A DNA stretch of 64,000 bases from Polynucleobacter sp. MWH-HuK1 (GTDB taxonomy: Bacteria; Pseudomonadota; Gammaproteobacteria; Burkholderiales; Burkholderiaceae). Both the position numbers and the translations under genes were made by a program. The notes under the pieces were generated by a model. The model was not told the DNA's origin, did not search any database, and was given only the letters and a program-made list of their open reading frames with translations. The first letter of the stretch is position 1; every line of letters starts with the position of its first letter. Below, piece by piece: positions 8,328 to 17,359 of the stretch. The DNA lies in NCBI RefSeq assembly GCF_018881815.1, contig NZ_JACVPP010000001.1, forward strand, positions 803,352 to 867,351, given 5' to 3'.

Positions 8328-9596
8328 TTAGTCAACGCTATAAAGAGGCGAGAAGCCGCCCCCCAAGGTTCTTAAATTTGTAGTTTGTCCTTGGTATATG
8401 CGTGTTACTGTAATGAGTGAGTTACCTTCAAAGACATAATCCCTAATATCGACTTTAAGATCAGCCTCATTGCCATCAATCTTGATGGTTCGTTTGCTTG
8501 GTGGAATTACTTTTTGTGCAATATAGCTTTTATCCTTAATTTGACCCCATACACCTTTAGTTAATTTATCTCCGCGATATACAGCGCGACTCCCATAGCC
8601 TTGACTGGGCTTGAAAAAGTACTCTTTACGATTGGTCCAAAGAGATTCTTCGTTTTTAGAGGAAACTTTTACAGTCTCTGGAATGTGACTCAGGAGTATT
8701 TCTTGTATAGACAAGTCAACCCCTAGGGAGTCAAGATGTTCCCGATTGCTTAAGATGCAAAGGTTATCTTTATTGGCAAATACTGCATGATTAAAGGGGT
8801 TTGGGGTGATAGCCACATAATCTTGAAGATAAGCGTCTCTAAGCACTTCGTATGACGAATCTTGAAAATAAAAGTCAGTCGTTCGGTTGTAGATTAAGTC
8901 AATTTGAATTTTACCGAAGTAAACCTTTTTGTCTTTAATGGTGAGGCCGTCTGGAGAGGTGATGATTGTCGTGATTCCATGCTTTTGAAACAGGGCTTGG
9001 AAGAGTTGAAACTCAGGATATAAGAATTGTTCAGTTGGATTCTCATCAACGATTGCAATTGTCTTTAATTGGGCAGAAGGATCCTTATTGAAGGACCTCC
9101 ACTCCTGGGTAAACATATCCAGAAAAGTCTCATAAATTTCATTGGGCATATTTCTTACTCCCAAGCGTCTCTCTACTGGCTCACAGCAATTTTTCGATGC
9201 CCCAATTTCAAGGGCAGAAATCATAGCGCCGCCTGCATTGGTATTGATTTCAATTAATTGCGGGCCATTTACCCCTAGGTGAAAATCAAATCCATAAAAA
9301 ACACCACTTGTACTTTGTTGATGCCTAGCAATCAATGGAGCTTGCTCAAGAACTAATTTTTGAAATAAAGGCATTTCGCAAACTTTATAGACCGCTTTTA
9401 CTAATGCTTTCATCTGATCTAAGGCGGCTTGGTCAATAAATACTCCGCTACTTGAGAGCATCGAGCCTATCGTTGTAGCAGTTGAATCAGCAAGGTCCAG
9501 ATCACTAATAAGGCGATGAACCTCAATATCTAGTTTCTGTTTGTCAACGCTGATGCAGTTGCACTGGGCATTGAGTTTGGTGGCTTTATCTGACAT
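8328..9596 (-). CDS. ATP-grasp superfamily protein of unknown substrate
   Basis: This 422-residue cytoplasmic protein shows ATP-grasp hallmarks: LIEINTNAGG near residue 114 (an acidic/Asn metal-ligand-type segment), a later FKPSQGYGSRAVY near 327 that resembles the ATP-binding lysine loop, and YIAQKVIPP, the strand-plus-motif that closes the nucleotide. The order of these elements suggests an atypical or permuted arrangement. The N-terminus has a CNC pair. ATP-grasp enzymes ligate carboxylates to amines or thiols, so a metal-chelating peptide or glutathione-like product is conceivable inside a metal island. I cannot name the family. Confidence 0.55.
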   Translation of the reverse strand: MSDKATKLNAQCNCISVDKQKLDIEVHRLISDLDLADSTATTIGSMLSSSGVFIDQAALDQMKALVKAVYKVCEMPLFQKLVLEQAPLIARHQQSTSGVFYGFDFHLGVNGPQLIEINTNAGGAMISALEIGASKNCCEPVERRLGVRNMPNEIYETFLDMFTQEWRSFNKDPSAQLKTIAIVDENPTEQFLYPEFQLFQALFQKHGITTIITSPDGLTIKDKKVYFGKIQIDLIYNRTTDFYFQDSSYEVLRDAYLQDYVAITPNPFNHAVFANKDNLCILSNREHLDSLGVDLSIQEILLSHIPETVKVSSKNEESLWTNRKEYFFKPSQGYGSRAVYRGDKLTKGVWGQIKDKSYIAQKVIPPSKRTIKIDGNEADLKVDIRDYVFEGNSLITVTRIYQGQTTNLRTLGGGFSPLYSVD

Positions 9597-9798
9597 GGAT
9601 TTCGTATCTACTATCTCTTCGGTGGGGATGGTGGGGTTTCTTGTAGCACTTTACGATAAACGCACCTTCCCAAACCCTATTCACATCCTCTTGAATTTGC
9701 TTGGGTTTATAGCCTCAATAGCTCAATAAGTTAATGCCTAGACTCAAAATGTGAAGGGTAAGGCCGACAAAACGCTAAATTCAGTGTAATATTAAACA

Positions 9799-10167
9799 AT
9801 GCGGAAAGTATGCGTTTTCTTATGTTTAAGTTTTTTTATTAGCCTGATTCATGCGGCTAGCATGCCCGTATTCGTTTCCGATCAACACCATGCGCACCAG
9901 TCCCAAGCTGCGACTCATGCTGATAATGCTGACTCTCATATGCAGCATAAGCAATGTAACGATTGCACTTCATCGATAGAAAAGTCGGCAAAGAAAGTGG
10001 CTACAAAGTGCCATACCGCTTCTCAGTGCTGCGTTGGTATTGCTGATTTAACAGTTTCATCCTCCGTAGTTGCTCCTTTGCAGTATGCGGACAATCTACT
10101 GCCTTACGATCCTACTTTGGCACTCGGCCAATCGCTAGGTAGCATTTACAAACCCCCTCGGATTTAA
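9799..10167 (+). CDS. Cys/His-rich exported protein, first gene of the copper operon
   Basis: This 122-residue protein has a signal peptide (MRKVCVFLCLSFFISLIHAA). The mature part is rich in His and Cys: SDQHHAHQSQAATH, MQHKQCNDC and KCHTASQCC. This resembles small DUF2946-like or CopL-like proteins seen at the head of copper-resistance operons, though I do not claim a family match. It is followed on the same strand by the outer-membrane factor and the multicopper oxidase. Metal sequestration or sensing at the cell envelope is inferred from composition and place. Confidence 0.65.
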   Translation: MRKVCVFLCLSFFISLIHAASMPVFVSDQHHAHQSQAATHADNADSHMQHKQCNDCTSSIEKSAKKVATKCHTASQCCVGIADLTVSSSVVAPLQYADNLLPYDPTLALGQSLGSIYKPPRI

Positions 10168-10233
10168 ATTTCCTCAGTAGTAAGTAGATTTTGGCGACAA
10201 GTCTTGTCGCTACGTTTGTCTATTGGAGAAATT

Positions 10234-10551
10234 ATGAGCATATTTAAATGCATGTGGGGCAATGGAATGTTTCTATTGGCGCTCACATTACTAGGTAGTC
10301 CAGTTGCATCGGCGCAAGATGCGGCGGTAAATGGTTCTTCGGCAAAGTCTATTGCCGAGTCGCTGCAGTACACGTCAGTATTTAAAAATTATCAGCCTTA
10401 TTCGGAAGAGGAGATCATTCCTTGGAGGCAGGCTAACGCTACCGTCCAAAAGATCGGCGGATGGAAAGTGTATGCAAAAGAAGCTGCTCAGGCTGATGTG
10501 GCGCCAACAAGCGAAGAGCACTCGAAAAATCATCACGAGGGAGTTAAATGA
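10234..10551 (+). CDS. Small exported protein of copper operons
   Basis: The ATG at 10234, preceded by ggagaa, is chosen over an upstream in-frame start because a signal peptide follows it directly (cleavage near SPVASAQD). The 105-residue product has the segment SVFKNYQPYSEEEIIPWRQA followed by NATVQKIGGWKVYAKEA, which I recognise from small proteins encoded next to copper-resistance outer-membrane channels. A His-rich tail (HSKNHHEG) could bind metal. Its stop overlaps the ATG of the next gene, so the two are translationally coupled. Confidence 0.7.
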   Translation: MSIFKCMWGNGMFLLALTLLGSPVASAQDAAVNGSSAKSIAESLQYTSVFKNYQPYSEEEIIPWRQANATVQKIGGWKVYAKEAAQADVAPTSEEHSKNHHEGVK

Positions 10552-11984
10552 TGATGACCATGCCTTTCAATAAACGATACAAAATAGTATCAATCTTATT
10601 TGCGAGTGCTCTTACTGGATGCGCTAGCGTCAATATTGACGAGGCCTTACAAAAAACGAATCTAGATTCGAGTAAATTTACTAATGGCCAGGTTGTTTTA
10701 GCAAAATCGTCAGATGAGCGTGATGTTCTTCAGGGTAGAGCTCAGGAACTGCTGGCTAAGAATTTAAATCAAAGCGATGCTGTTCAGCTTGCCTTGATTA
10801 ATAGTCCAGCCGTTCAAGCACTTATTGCCCAGAATTGGTCTGAAGCAGCGTCTGCTGCCCAAGCAGGCAGAATGTCTAATCCTTATTTTGCTTTTGAGCG
10901 AATGGTTACTAGTCCAGAGATCGAATTTAATCGCTGGTTTGTATTTGGATTATTAGATCTGATTACTTTGCCTCAACGCAAAGGAATAGCTGATAAGCGA
11001 ATTGAACAAGCTCAATTGCGTTTAACTACCGAAATCATTGATCAAGTGACTTTGGTTCGCCAGGCTTGGGTTCGTGCAGTTGCAGCAGAGCAATCCCTCA
11101 AATATGCCGATCAAGTTTTTCGAAGTGCAGAAGCAAGTGCTGAGCTAGCAAGGCGCATGGAGGCGGTAGGTAATCTCAATAAGATTACTCGTGCAAGGCA
11201 GCAAGCTTTTTATGCAGATTCGGCCACGCAGTTTGCTAATGCAAAACAGACTTCAGTAAGCCGTAGGGAGGAGCTTGTTCGTGCTCTTGGGCTAAGTGAA
11301 GCTCAGGCAAAAGAACTCAAATTGCCCAATCGTTTACCTGATCTGCCTAAGCAACCGCCAAATACTGAATTTATTGCGCAGCAAGCTGGCGTGGAGCGGC
11401 TAGATATTCGCTTGGCTACAACGACTTTAGAGGCAGCAGCGAAGGCCCAGGGGCTTAACAACATCACCAGTTTTACCGATATTGAGCTGGGCTTTAATCG
11501 CGGCACTAAATTTGATTCAGCATCTGGTGAGAGCACCCCAAAGCAGGGCTATGAAATTTCGATTCGACTACCAATTTTCGATTGGGGAAATATGAGTAGG
11601 GATGCCATGAATGCCCAAACTTTAGCCGCATTTAATCGGCTAGAGGGCGTTACTCGAAATGCTAGTTCCAATTTGAGGGAGACTTACTCGGCCTATCGAA
11701 CTGCATACGATATATCCCAACACTATCGAAAAGAAGTAATACCTGTACGCAAAGCCATCGCTGAAGAAAGTCAGCTTCGCTATAACGGCATGATTATTGG
11801 TGTCTTTGAGTTGATTGCCGACTCAAGAGATCAGGTCTCTGCAGTAATTGCAGCAATTAATGCTCAGCAACAATTTTGGTTAACAGATGCTGCTTTGCAG
11901 TCCTCCTTAATTGGCAGACCAACAATACTCCAGGTGCCTAGCGTTACTGGGGCGGGGATGTTAGCAAACCCTGCCGGACATTGA
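10548..11984 (+). CDS. TolC/CusC-family outer-membrane efflux lipoprotein
   Basis: This is an outer-membrane factor of 478 residues. The N-terminus carries a lipoprotein signal with lipobox LTGC near residue 25. Two OEP repeats with long alpha-helices follow (EQAQLRLTTEIIDQVTLVRQ; FELIADSRDQVSAVIAAI). It should form a trimeric channel working with an RND or other tripartite exporter, perhaps the pump at 1038. The first ATG overlaps the stop of the upstream gene; three successive ATG codons make the exact start uncertain by two residues. Confidence 0.88.
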   Translation: MMMTMPFNKRYKIVSILFASALTGCASVNIDEALQKTNLDSSKFTNGQVVLAKSSDERDVLQGRAQELLAKNLNQSDAVQLALINSPAVQALIAQNWSEAASAAQAGRMSNPYFAFERMVTSPEIEFNRWFVFGLLDLITLPQRKGIADKRIEQAQLRLTTEIIDQVTLVRQAWVRAVAAEQSLKYADQVFRSAEASAELARRMEAVGNLNKITRARQQAFYADSATQFANAKQTSVSRREELVRALGLSEAQAKELKLPNRLPDLPKQPPNTEFIAQQAGVERLDIRLATTTLEAAAKAQGLNNITSFTDIELGFNRGTKFDSASGESTPKQGYEISIRLPIFDWGNMSRDAMNAQTLAAFNRLEGVTRNASSNLRETYSAYRTAYDISQHYRKEVIPVRKAIAEESQLRYNGMIIGVFELIADSRDQVSAVIAAINAQQQFWLTDAALQSSLIGRPTILQVPSVTGAGMLANPAGH

Positions 11985-11996
11985 TAAGGAAAAATA

Positions 11997-13409
11997 ATGA
12001 GTTCAAGAAGAGATTTTTTTAAATATGCCGGTATTGCTGGCGGTGCTGTCGCGGTTGCAGCAGTTGGCCGCTATGCCTTATCTGGTGCCCCAGAATTAGT
12101 GACGCAGGTAAACGCTAATACGATGCCACCATTAACACCTAGTACAGGTCGCCCATACAATCCAGTTGTTACCTTAAATGGCTGGACATTGCCCTGGAGA
12201 ATGAATGAAGGCGTTAAAGAGTTTCATTTAGTCGCTGAGCCAGTAGTGCGAGAAATGACTCCTGGATTTAAGGCGCACCTATGGGGTTACAACGGTCAAA
12301 GCCCTGGGCCAACAATCGAAGTGGTGGAAGGTGATCGAGTTCGGATATTTGTTACTAACCGGTTACCAGAGCAGACTTCAGTGCATTGGCATGGCCAAAG
12401 ATTACCAAATGGTATGGATGGTGTAACAGGTTTAACTCAAAAAGGTATTCCGCCGGGAAAAACCTTTATGTACGAGTTTGTTGCTCGCCGCCCGGGGACT
12501 TTCATGTACCACCCCCATGCCGATGAAATGACGCAGATGGCAATGGGAATGATGGGTATGTGGATTACGCATCCTAAAGATCAAAATCCACTTATTGATG
12601 ATGTTAATAGGGACTTTTGTTTTTTATTGAGCTCATATGACATTGATCCTGGTAGTTACACACCAAAAGTAGCCACGATGGTTGACTTCAATATATGGAG
12701 CTGGAATAGCCGCGTTTTTCCTGGCATAGATTCTTTGAATGTCGCCCTAAATGACAAGGTCCGAATCAGAGTAGGAAACTTAACAATGACCAATCATCCA
12801 ATTCATCTTCATGGGCATGAGTTTTCGGTCACAGGCACTGATGGAGGCCCTGTTCCAAAAACTGCTCGTTGGCCTGAGGTAACCACTGACGTGGCTGTTG
12901 GGCAGATGCGGCAAATTGAATTTCTTGCAGATGAAGAGGGTGACTGGGCGATCCATTGCCATAAGAGCCACCACACCATGAATGCAATGGGGCATAACCT
13001 CCCCACCATGATTGGCGTTGATCATCGGGGGGTTGGCAAGAAGATCAACAGTCTGATACCTGACTATATGGTGATGGGTGAAAGGGGTATGGGTGATATG
13101 TCTGAAATGGAAATGCCTATTCCTGATAACACGGCTCGCATGATGACGGGTATGGGTCCTTTTGGGTCGGTAGAGATGGGTGGTATGTTTAGCGTATTAA
13201 AAGTACGTAAGGATCAAAAGCCTGGCGATTATGCAGATCCGGGTTGGTATAAGCATCCGGCTGGTACGGTGGCAGAGGCTTACAAAGGCGCATTACCTGC
13301 AGCTCCAACGCAACTAAATGCTGCAAAACCTATGCAATCAACAAGACCAAGCTCTACAAAAGAAATCGAAGTGCAAGTAAGAAAGCCCAATGGGCATTCT
13401 GGACATTAA
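11997..13409 (+). CDS. Multicopper oxidase, Tat-exported (CopA/CueO-like)
   Basis: This 470-residue periplasmic oxidase probably detoxifies Cu(I) by oxidising it with O2. The Tat signal is SSRRDFFKYAG. The copper-ligand blocks are present: HWHGQ (about residue 130), HPHADEM (about 172), HPIHLHGH (about 267) and HCHKSHHTM (about 321). Two Met-rich stretches flank these (MTQMAMGMMGMW and MGERGMGDMSEMEMP) and may form substrate Cu(I) sites. The protein is shorter than three-domain CopA (about 600 residues) and lacks the long Met-rich insert. It sits 12 bases after the outer-membrane factor. Confidence 0.92.
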   Translation: MSSRRDFFKYAGIAGGAVAVAAVGRYALSGAPELVTQVNANTMPPLTPSTGRPYNPVVTLNGWTLPWRMNEGVKEFHLVAEPVVREMTPGFKAHLWGYNGQSPGPTIEVVEGDRVRIFVTNRLPEQTSVHWHGQRLPNGMDGVTGLTQKGIPPGKTFMYEFVARRPGTFMYHPHADEMTQMAMGMMGMWITHPKDQNPLIDDVNRDFCFLLSSYDIDPGSYTPKVATMVDFNIWSWNSRVFPGIDSLNVALNDKVRIRVGNLTMTNHPIHLHGHEFSVTGTDGGPVPKTARWPEVTTDVAVGQMRQIEFLADEEGDWAIHCHKSHHTMNAMGHNLPTMIGVDHRGVGKKINSLIPDYMVMGERGMGDMSEMEMPIPDNTARMMTGMGPFGSVEMGGMFSVLKVRKDQKPGDYADPGWYKHPAGTVAEAYKGALPAAPTQLNAAKPMQSTRPSSTKEIEVQVRKPNGHSGH

Positions 13410-13426
13410 TAATTAAGGAAAACAAA

Positions 13427-14242
13427 ATGAAAAATATTCAATTTACATTGGCAGCAATTGCGATGGCAGCATCTAGTTTGGTGTTTGCGCAAGGTGCAAC
13501 ACAACCTGGCGGTATGGGGATGATGAATCAAGGGGCCATGAACCAAGATCCAATGGCAGCGATGTGTCAAAAAATGCATCCTGAAATGAGTCCTGATCAA
13601 TGTAAGGCGATGCACGAGAATATGGCAAAAATGACTCCTGAACAAAGGGTGGCAATGTGCCAACAAATGCATCCTGAGATGAGTGCTAGTCAATGTAAGG
13701 CGATGCATGACAAGATGCAGGGATCAGGCGCAGGCATGGGGGCTATGGGTGGCATGGGCGCAATGTCTCATGACCATGGCGCTAGTGGTGGTCATGATCA
13801 TGCCAGCGAAAATTCTAGTGTTGGACAGCCGGGTATTGCAGCCAAAGTAAATCGAACAATTAGAGTTCGCATGACAGACAACATGAGATTTAATCCTAGC
13901 AGTATTCAAGTCAAGCAAGGCGAAACTATCCACTTTGTAGTCAAGAATCTGGGTAAAACAAAACATGAAATGGTGCTTGGTACAGATCAAGAGCTACAAG
14001 AGCACTATAAGCAGATGATGAAGTTTCCAGAAATGGAGCATGCCGAGCCAAACATGGTTACCTTAGGCGCTGGTCAAACAGGTGAAATTATTTGGCAATT
14101 TACGAAATCTGGAAAAGTGCAATTTGCATGCCTACAACCAGGCCATTACGATGCGGGAATGAAGGGATCAATTTCGGTAGCTGGACCTAAATCTGTTTCA
14201 CCAGCACAGAAAGGGGACGGCCATGGCTCCCATCAACATTAA
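13427..14242 (+). CDS. Cupredoxin-domain copper-binding protein with Met/Cys/His repeats
   Basis: This 271-residue protein has a signal peptide (cleavage near VFAQG). Residues 40-100 contain two near-identical repeats, AMCQKMHPEMSPDQCKAMHE and AMCQQMHPEMSASQCKAMHD, each with two Cys, two His and several Met. A Met/Gly/His linker follows (DHGASGGHDHAS). The C-terminal half is a plastocyanin/azurin-like domain with type-1 ligands: His in KHEMV and the Cys-x4-His-x4-Met pattern in CLQPGHYDAGM. It probably carries periplasmic copper to or from the multicopper oxidase encoded 17 bases upstream. The repeat-plus-cupredoxin combination is unusual. Confidence 0.88.
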   Translation: MKNIQFTLAAIAMAASSLVFAQGATQPGGMGMMNQGAMNQDPMAAMCQKMHPEMSPDQCKAMHENMAKMTPEQRVAMCQQMHPEMSASQCKAMHDKMQGSGAGMGAMGGMGAMSHDHGASGGHDHASENSSVGQPGIAAKVNRTIRVRMTDNMRFNPSSIQVKQGETIHFVVKNLGKTKHEMVLGTDQELQEHYKQMMKFPEMEHAEPNMVTLGAGQTGEIIWQFTKSGKVQFACLQPGHYDAGMKGSISVAGPKSVSPAQKGDGHGSHQH

Positions 14243-14690
14243 TTTAACAAGAAGGGCTATAGCAATGGGATTGGTGCTAGTGCCGTTTGCATCCAGTGCT
14301 GTCAGTGAAAAACCATTGATCACAGTATGGAAGAGTCCAACTTGTGGCTGTTGCAAGGATTGGATTTCGTATGTGGAGAAAAATGGCTTTGCTACTAAAG
14401 TGATCAGCGATGGTAATGACCAGATTAGAAAGAAGATGGGCATGCCCATTCAGTTTGGGTCTTGCCATACCGCAGTCATTGATGGTTATGCAATCGAAGG
14501 CCATGTCCCGGCGAGGGAAATTAAGCGTTTATTGGCCGAGAAGCCCAATGCTGTAGGGATTGCTGTACCAGCGATGCCCATAGGCTCTCCAGGAATGGAT
14601 GGTCCTGAGTATGGATCTAGAAAAGATCCTTATGACGTTTTATTGATCTCTAAAAATGGTCAATCCCAAATTTATCAATCTTATCGATAG
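14223..14690 (+). CDS. DUF411 (CopG-like) periplasmic metal-binding protein
   Basis: This 155-residue DUF411 protein occurs in many copper- and silver-resistance operons. It has an N-terminal export signal (RRAIAMGLVLVPFASSA) and a conserved TCGCC motif in WKSPTCGCCKDW, followed by the second conserved Cys/His pair in FGSCHTAVIDGY. The fold is thioredoxin-like. The ATG lies 20 bases inside the upstream gene, a translational-coupling overlap. It probably buffers or reduces copper in the periplasm. Confidence 0.88.
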   Translation: MAPININLTRRAIAMGLVLVPFASSAVSEKPLITVWKSPTCGCCKDWISYVEKNGFATKVISDGNDQIRKKMGMPIQFGSCHTAVIDGYAIEGHVPAREIKRLLAEKPNAVGIAVPAMPIGSPGMDGPEYGSRKDPYDVLLISKNGQSQIYQSYR

Positions 14691-14700
14691 GAATTAAATT

Positions 14701-15009
14701 ATGAACAATCTAAAAAAATATTTGAGTGTTATTTTTCTACTATCAGGAGTAATCTTGACTCATATAGTAAGCGCCCAATCTACTGGTGCATATACGGCTG
14801 GTCAGGTACGCAAAGTTGATTTGGAGCAAGGCAAAGTCACCATTCGTCACGAGGAAATCAAGAATTTAGATATGCCCCCAATGACCATGATTTTTAACGT
14901 GAAAAACAAAGCCCTTTTAAATGGTCTTAAGTCTGGAGACCAAGTGGAATTTGTGGCATCAAGCGAAGGTGGAAAGCTATATGTCGTCGAATTAAAAAAG
15001 GGAGAATGA
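14701..15009 (+). CDS. CusF-like periplasmic copper-binding protein
   Basis: This 102-residue protein has a signal peptide (cleavage near VSAQS) and a single CusF-type OB-fold domain. The conserved segment NLDMPPMTMIF holds the Met ligands, and RHEEIKN supplies the candidate His. The tryptophan that caps the metal in E. coli CusF is replaced here by Leu or Asp in the aligned segment, as in many homologues. It probably hands Cu(I) or Ag(I) to a tripartite exporter. Its stop overlaps the start of the next gene. Confidence 0.85.
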   Translation: MNNLKKYLSVIFLLSGVILTHIVSAQSTGAYTAGQVRKVDLEQGKVTIRHEEIKNLDMPPMTMIFNVKNKALLNGLKSGDQVEFVASSEGGKLYVVELKKGE

Positions 15010-15272
15010 AAATGAGTCAAATTTATTTAAATGTCGCCGGTATGACTTGTGGATCTTGCGTTAACCACGTTACCAAGGCACTTGAATCTTTAGATGGCGT
15101 ATCCAATATCCATGTCGACTTGCAAAAAGGAAAAGTGCATTTAGATAGGGTGAGCTGGAAGAGTGATGATTTGATTCATGCGCTAAATGAGGATGGTTAC
15201 CCCTCTTCTTTGGACCTTGATGGCAGCGTTCAGGCGCCACAGAAAAAATCTGGTGGTTGCTGTTGTGGTTAA
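15006..15272 (+). CDS. HMA-domain copper chaperone with Cys-rich tail
   Basis: This 88-residue cytoplasmic protein is one heavy-metal-associated domain with the metal motif GMTCGSC near residue 12, followed by the usual beta-alpha-beta pattern (VTKALESLDGVSNIHVDLQK). A short C-terminal extension ends GGCCCG, adding a second thiol cluster absent from typical CopZ. It overlaps the CusF-like gene by four bases. It probably delivers Cu(I) to the P-type ATPase encoded at 17360. Confidence 0.88.
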   Translation: MKMSQIYLNVAGMTCGSCVNHVTKALESLDGVSNIHVDLQKGKVHLDRVSWKSDDLIHALNEDGYPSSLDLDGSVQAPQKKSGGCCCG

Positions 15273-15358
15273 CACTCTCTTTAATTCCCAATTTTTAGAC
15301 ATCCAAAAAGGTAACTGTTCTTAAAGACTCAAACTTCAATTAAGTAAAGGAGTAACAA

Positions 15359-15961
15359 ATGCGTAAATATCTTATCGGTCTGTTGGCAATAGCAGCGGTA
15401 TTGTTATCAGGTTGTGGGTATAACCAAATTCAGTCCCAAGATGAGCAGGTAACTTCTAGCTGGTCTGAGGTATTGAATCAATATCAGCGTAGAGCGGATC
15501 TGATTCCTAATCTAGTAAGCACGGTCAAAGGCGAAGCTAAGTTTGAGCAAGATACCCTGACCAAAGTGGTAGAGGCTAGATCTAAAGCTACCTCAATTCA
15601 AGCTACTCCTGATTTGGTAAATAATCCAGAAGCTTTCCAGAAATTCCAGCAAGCGCAAGGGCAGCTCACTTCGGCTTTATCCAGGTTATTGGTCGTTACA
15701 GAAAGCTACCCGAGCTTACGAACAAATCAAGGGTTTAGAGATTTGCAAGCGCAACTAGAGGGTACTGAAAATCGCATTACAGTTGCTCGTAATCGGTACA
15801 TTAAATCTGTACAGGAGTACAACGTCACGATTCGTTCATTCCCATCTAACTTAACAGCAATGGTGTTTGGTTATAAAGCTAAGGCAAACTTTGCCGTTGA
15901 GAATGAAAAGGAATTAGCGACCCCTCCTAGCGTTTCATTTGATACTCCTGCGGCGAAATAA
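15359..15961 (+). CDS. LemA family protein
   Basis: This 200-residue membrane-anchored protein has a lipobox-like LLSGCGYNQIQ after a hydrophobic N-terminus and the LemA core: SWSEVLNQYQRRADLIPNLV, then an all-helical bundle ending SNLTAMVFGYKAKANF. LemA function is poorly understood; the family commonly sits beside TPM-domain genes, as here. A good RBS (aaggagtaac) precedes it. The 86-base gap from the HMA gene suggests a possible separate start of transcription. Confidence 0.9.
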   Translation: MRKYLIGLLAIAAVLLSGCGYNQIQSQDEQVTSSWSEVLNQYQRRADLIPNLVSTVKGEAKFEQDTLTKVVEARSKATSIQATPDLVNNPEAFQKFQQAQGQLTSALSRLLVVTESYPSLRTNQGFRDLQAQLEGTENRITVARNRYIKSVQEYNVTIRSFPSNLTAMVFGYKAKANFAVENEKELATPPSVSFDTPAAK

Positions 15962-15975
15962 TTGGAGCAACTTTC

Positions 15976-16839
15976 GTGACCCGCATCTTCTGGCTGCCTA
16001 AATGCCTATTCGCCTTGCTAACGCTTTTGGCGCTGCTCTGCTGGCCTCAGTTTTCTGTGGCGCAGCAGACGGTGCCAGCTTTATCAGGGCGGGTCATTGA
16101 TCAAACAGGTACTCTTACACCCAGTCAGATTGGCTCTCTAGATCAAACCTTAAGCAATTTTGAGGCTAAAAAGGGTAGTCAGATTGTGGTGTTAATGGTG
16201 CAATCTACAGCCCCTGAAGCTATTGAGCAATATGCTATTCGCGTAGCTGAGCAATGGAAGATTGGACGGAAAAAAGTAGATGATGGTGCGATTCTGATTA
16301 TTGCTAAAGCGGATAGAGCCCTTCGGATTGAGGTGGGTTACGGCCTTGAAGGAGTATTAACTGATGCAACTAGCAAGCGAATCATCGACCAAATCATTGT
16401 GCCCCGATTCAAACAGCAGGATTTTTATGGCGGCATTACGGATGGCGTAAACGCTGTGATTAGCGTGGTTGATGGTGAGGCGTTACCAGCGCCAAACCCA
16501 ACTAATACAGAAATGCGTGACCCCGGGGATATTCGTTCGTTTTTACCAATCATTTTTATTGTGGCTTTAGTGCTTGGTGGAATCTTACGATCGATGCTCG
16601 GCAGGTTGCCTGGATCCCTCGTTACCGGAGGATTTGTAGCTCTTATCGCCTGGTTTATGTTCGGTGCGTTTTCTATGGCCTTAATCGCCGGTGTTGTGGC
16701 ATTGGTCGTTGCTCTATCCGGAATGGGGTTGGGTAGACATGGCTTTGGTGGCTATAGCAGTGGAGGCCATGGTGGAGGTGGTGGATTTAGTGGTGGCGGT
16801 GGCGGCTTTGGTGGCGGTGGCTCCTCGGGGAGATGGTAA
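15976..16839 (+). CDS. TPM-domain (YgcG-type) membrane protein
   Basis: This 287-residue protein begins at a GTG with a signal peptide ending near SVAQQ. The TPM domain follows (GRVIDQTGTLTPSQIGSLDQ, EQYAIRVAEQWKIGRKKVDD, LRIEVGYGLEGVLTD). Two transmembrane helices lie after residue 185, and the C-terminal tail is Gly-rich (GGGGFGGGGSSGRW). LemA-TPM pairs are widespread, and TPM has been linked to envelope and photosystem maintenance. Presence inside a copper operon suggests an envelope-stress role, which is an inference. Confidence 0.88.
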   Translation: MTRIFWLPKCLFALLTLLALLCWPQFSVAQQTVPALSGRVIDQTGTLTPSQIGSLDQTLSNFEAKKGSQIVVLMVQSTAPEAIEQYAIRVAEQWKIGRKKVDDGAILIIAKADRALRIEVGYGLEGVLTDATSKRIIDQIIVPRFKQQDFYGGITDGVNAVISVVDGEALPAPNPTNTEMRDPGDIRSFLPIIFIVALVLGGILRSMLGRLPGSLVTGGFVALIAWFMFGAFSMALIAGVVALVVALSGMGLGRHGFGGYSSGGHGGGGGFSGGGGGFGGGGSSGRW

Positions 16840-16841
16840 GC

Positions 16842-17342
16842 ATGAATATGAATCGATTAATAAAACATCTCTGGTCTCATAGTCGCAAGGTAGAGAAATG
16901 CTTTTCCAAGGAAGATCTTGCCGCAATAACAAATGCGATTCGAGATAGTGAGGCTCAACATTCGGGTCAAATCTGTTTTGCCGTGGAAGGTGCCCTGGAT
17001 ACGCTTGCCTTGTTAAAAGACTTAAGCCCTAGAGATCGTGCAATTGAAGTCTTTACCAATCTCAGAGTTTGGGATACCGAGCACAATAATGGGGTGCTCA
17101 TTTATATTTTATTAGCCGATCATGCTGTAGAGATAATTGCCGATAGAGGCATTCATTCAAATGCGGATGCCAGTGCGTGGGATGTTATTTGTCATGAGAT
17201 CGAATCCAAATTTGCGCTCAATGAATATCAGGCTGGCATTTTGTCTGGAATTGAAATGGTGAGTCAACTATTGCAAAGTCAATTCCCGGGGAAATCATCT
17301 TCAGATAATGAAATCCCAGATACGCCAGTTTTAATAGATTAG
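16842..17342 (+). CDS. Second TPM-domain protein (cytoplasmic type)
   Basis: This 166-residue product (start at ATG 16842; in-frame ATGs at 16833 and 16848 are alternatives) lacks a signal peptide. It has the TPM half-domain pattern [35 protein letters not shown] and [20 protein letters not shown]. It directly follows the longer TPM gene, giving the common LemA-TPM-TPM triplet. Molecular activity is unknown. Confidence 0.82.
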   Translation: MNMNRLIKHLWSHSRKVEKCFSKEDLAAITNAIRDSEAQHSGQICFAVEGALDTLALLKDLSPRDRAIEVFTNLRVWDTEHNNGVLIYILLADHAVEIIADRGIHSNADASAWDVICHEIESKFALNEYQAGILSGIEMVSQLLQSQFPGKSSSDNEIPDTPVLID

Positions 17343-17359
17343 GTAAACAAGGATTTGCA

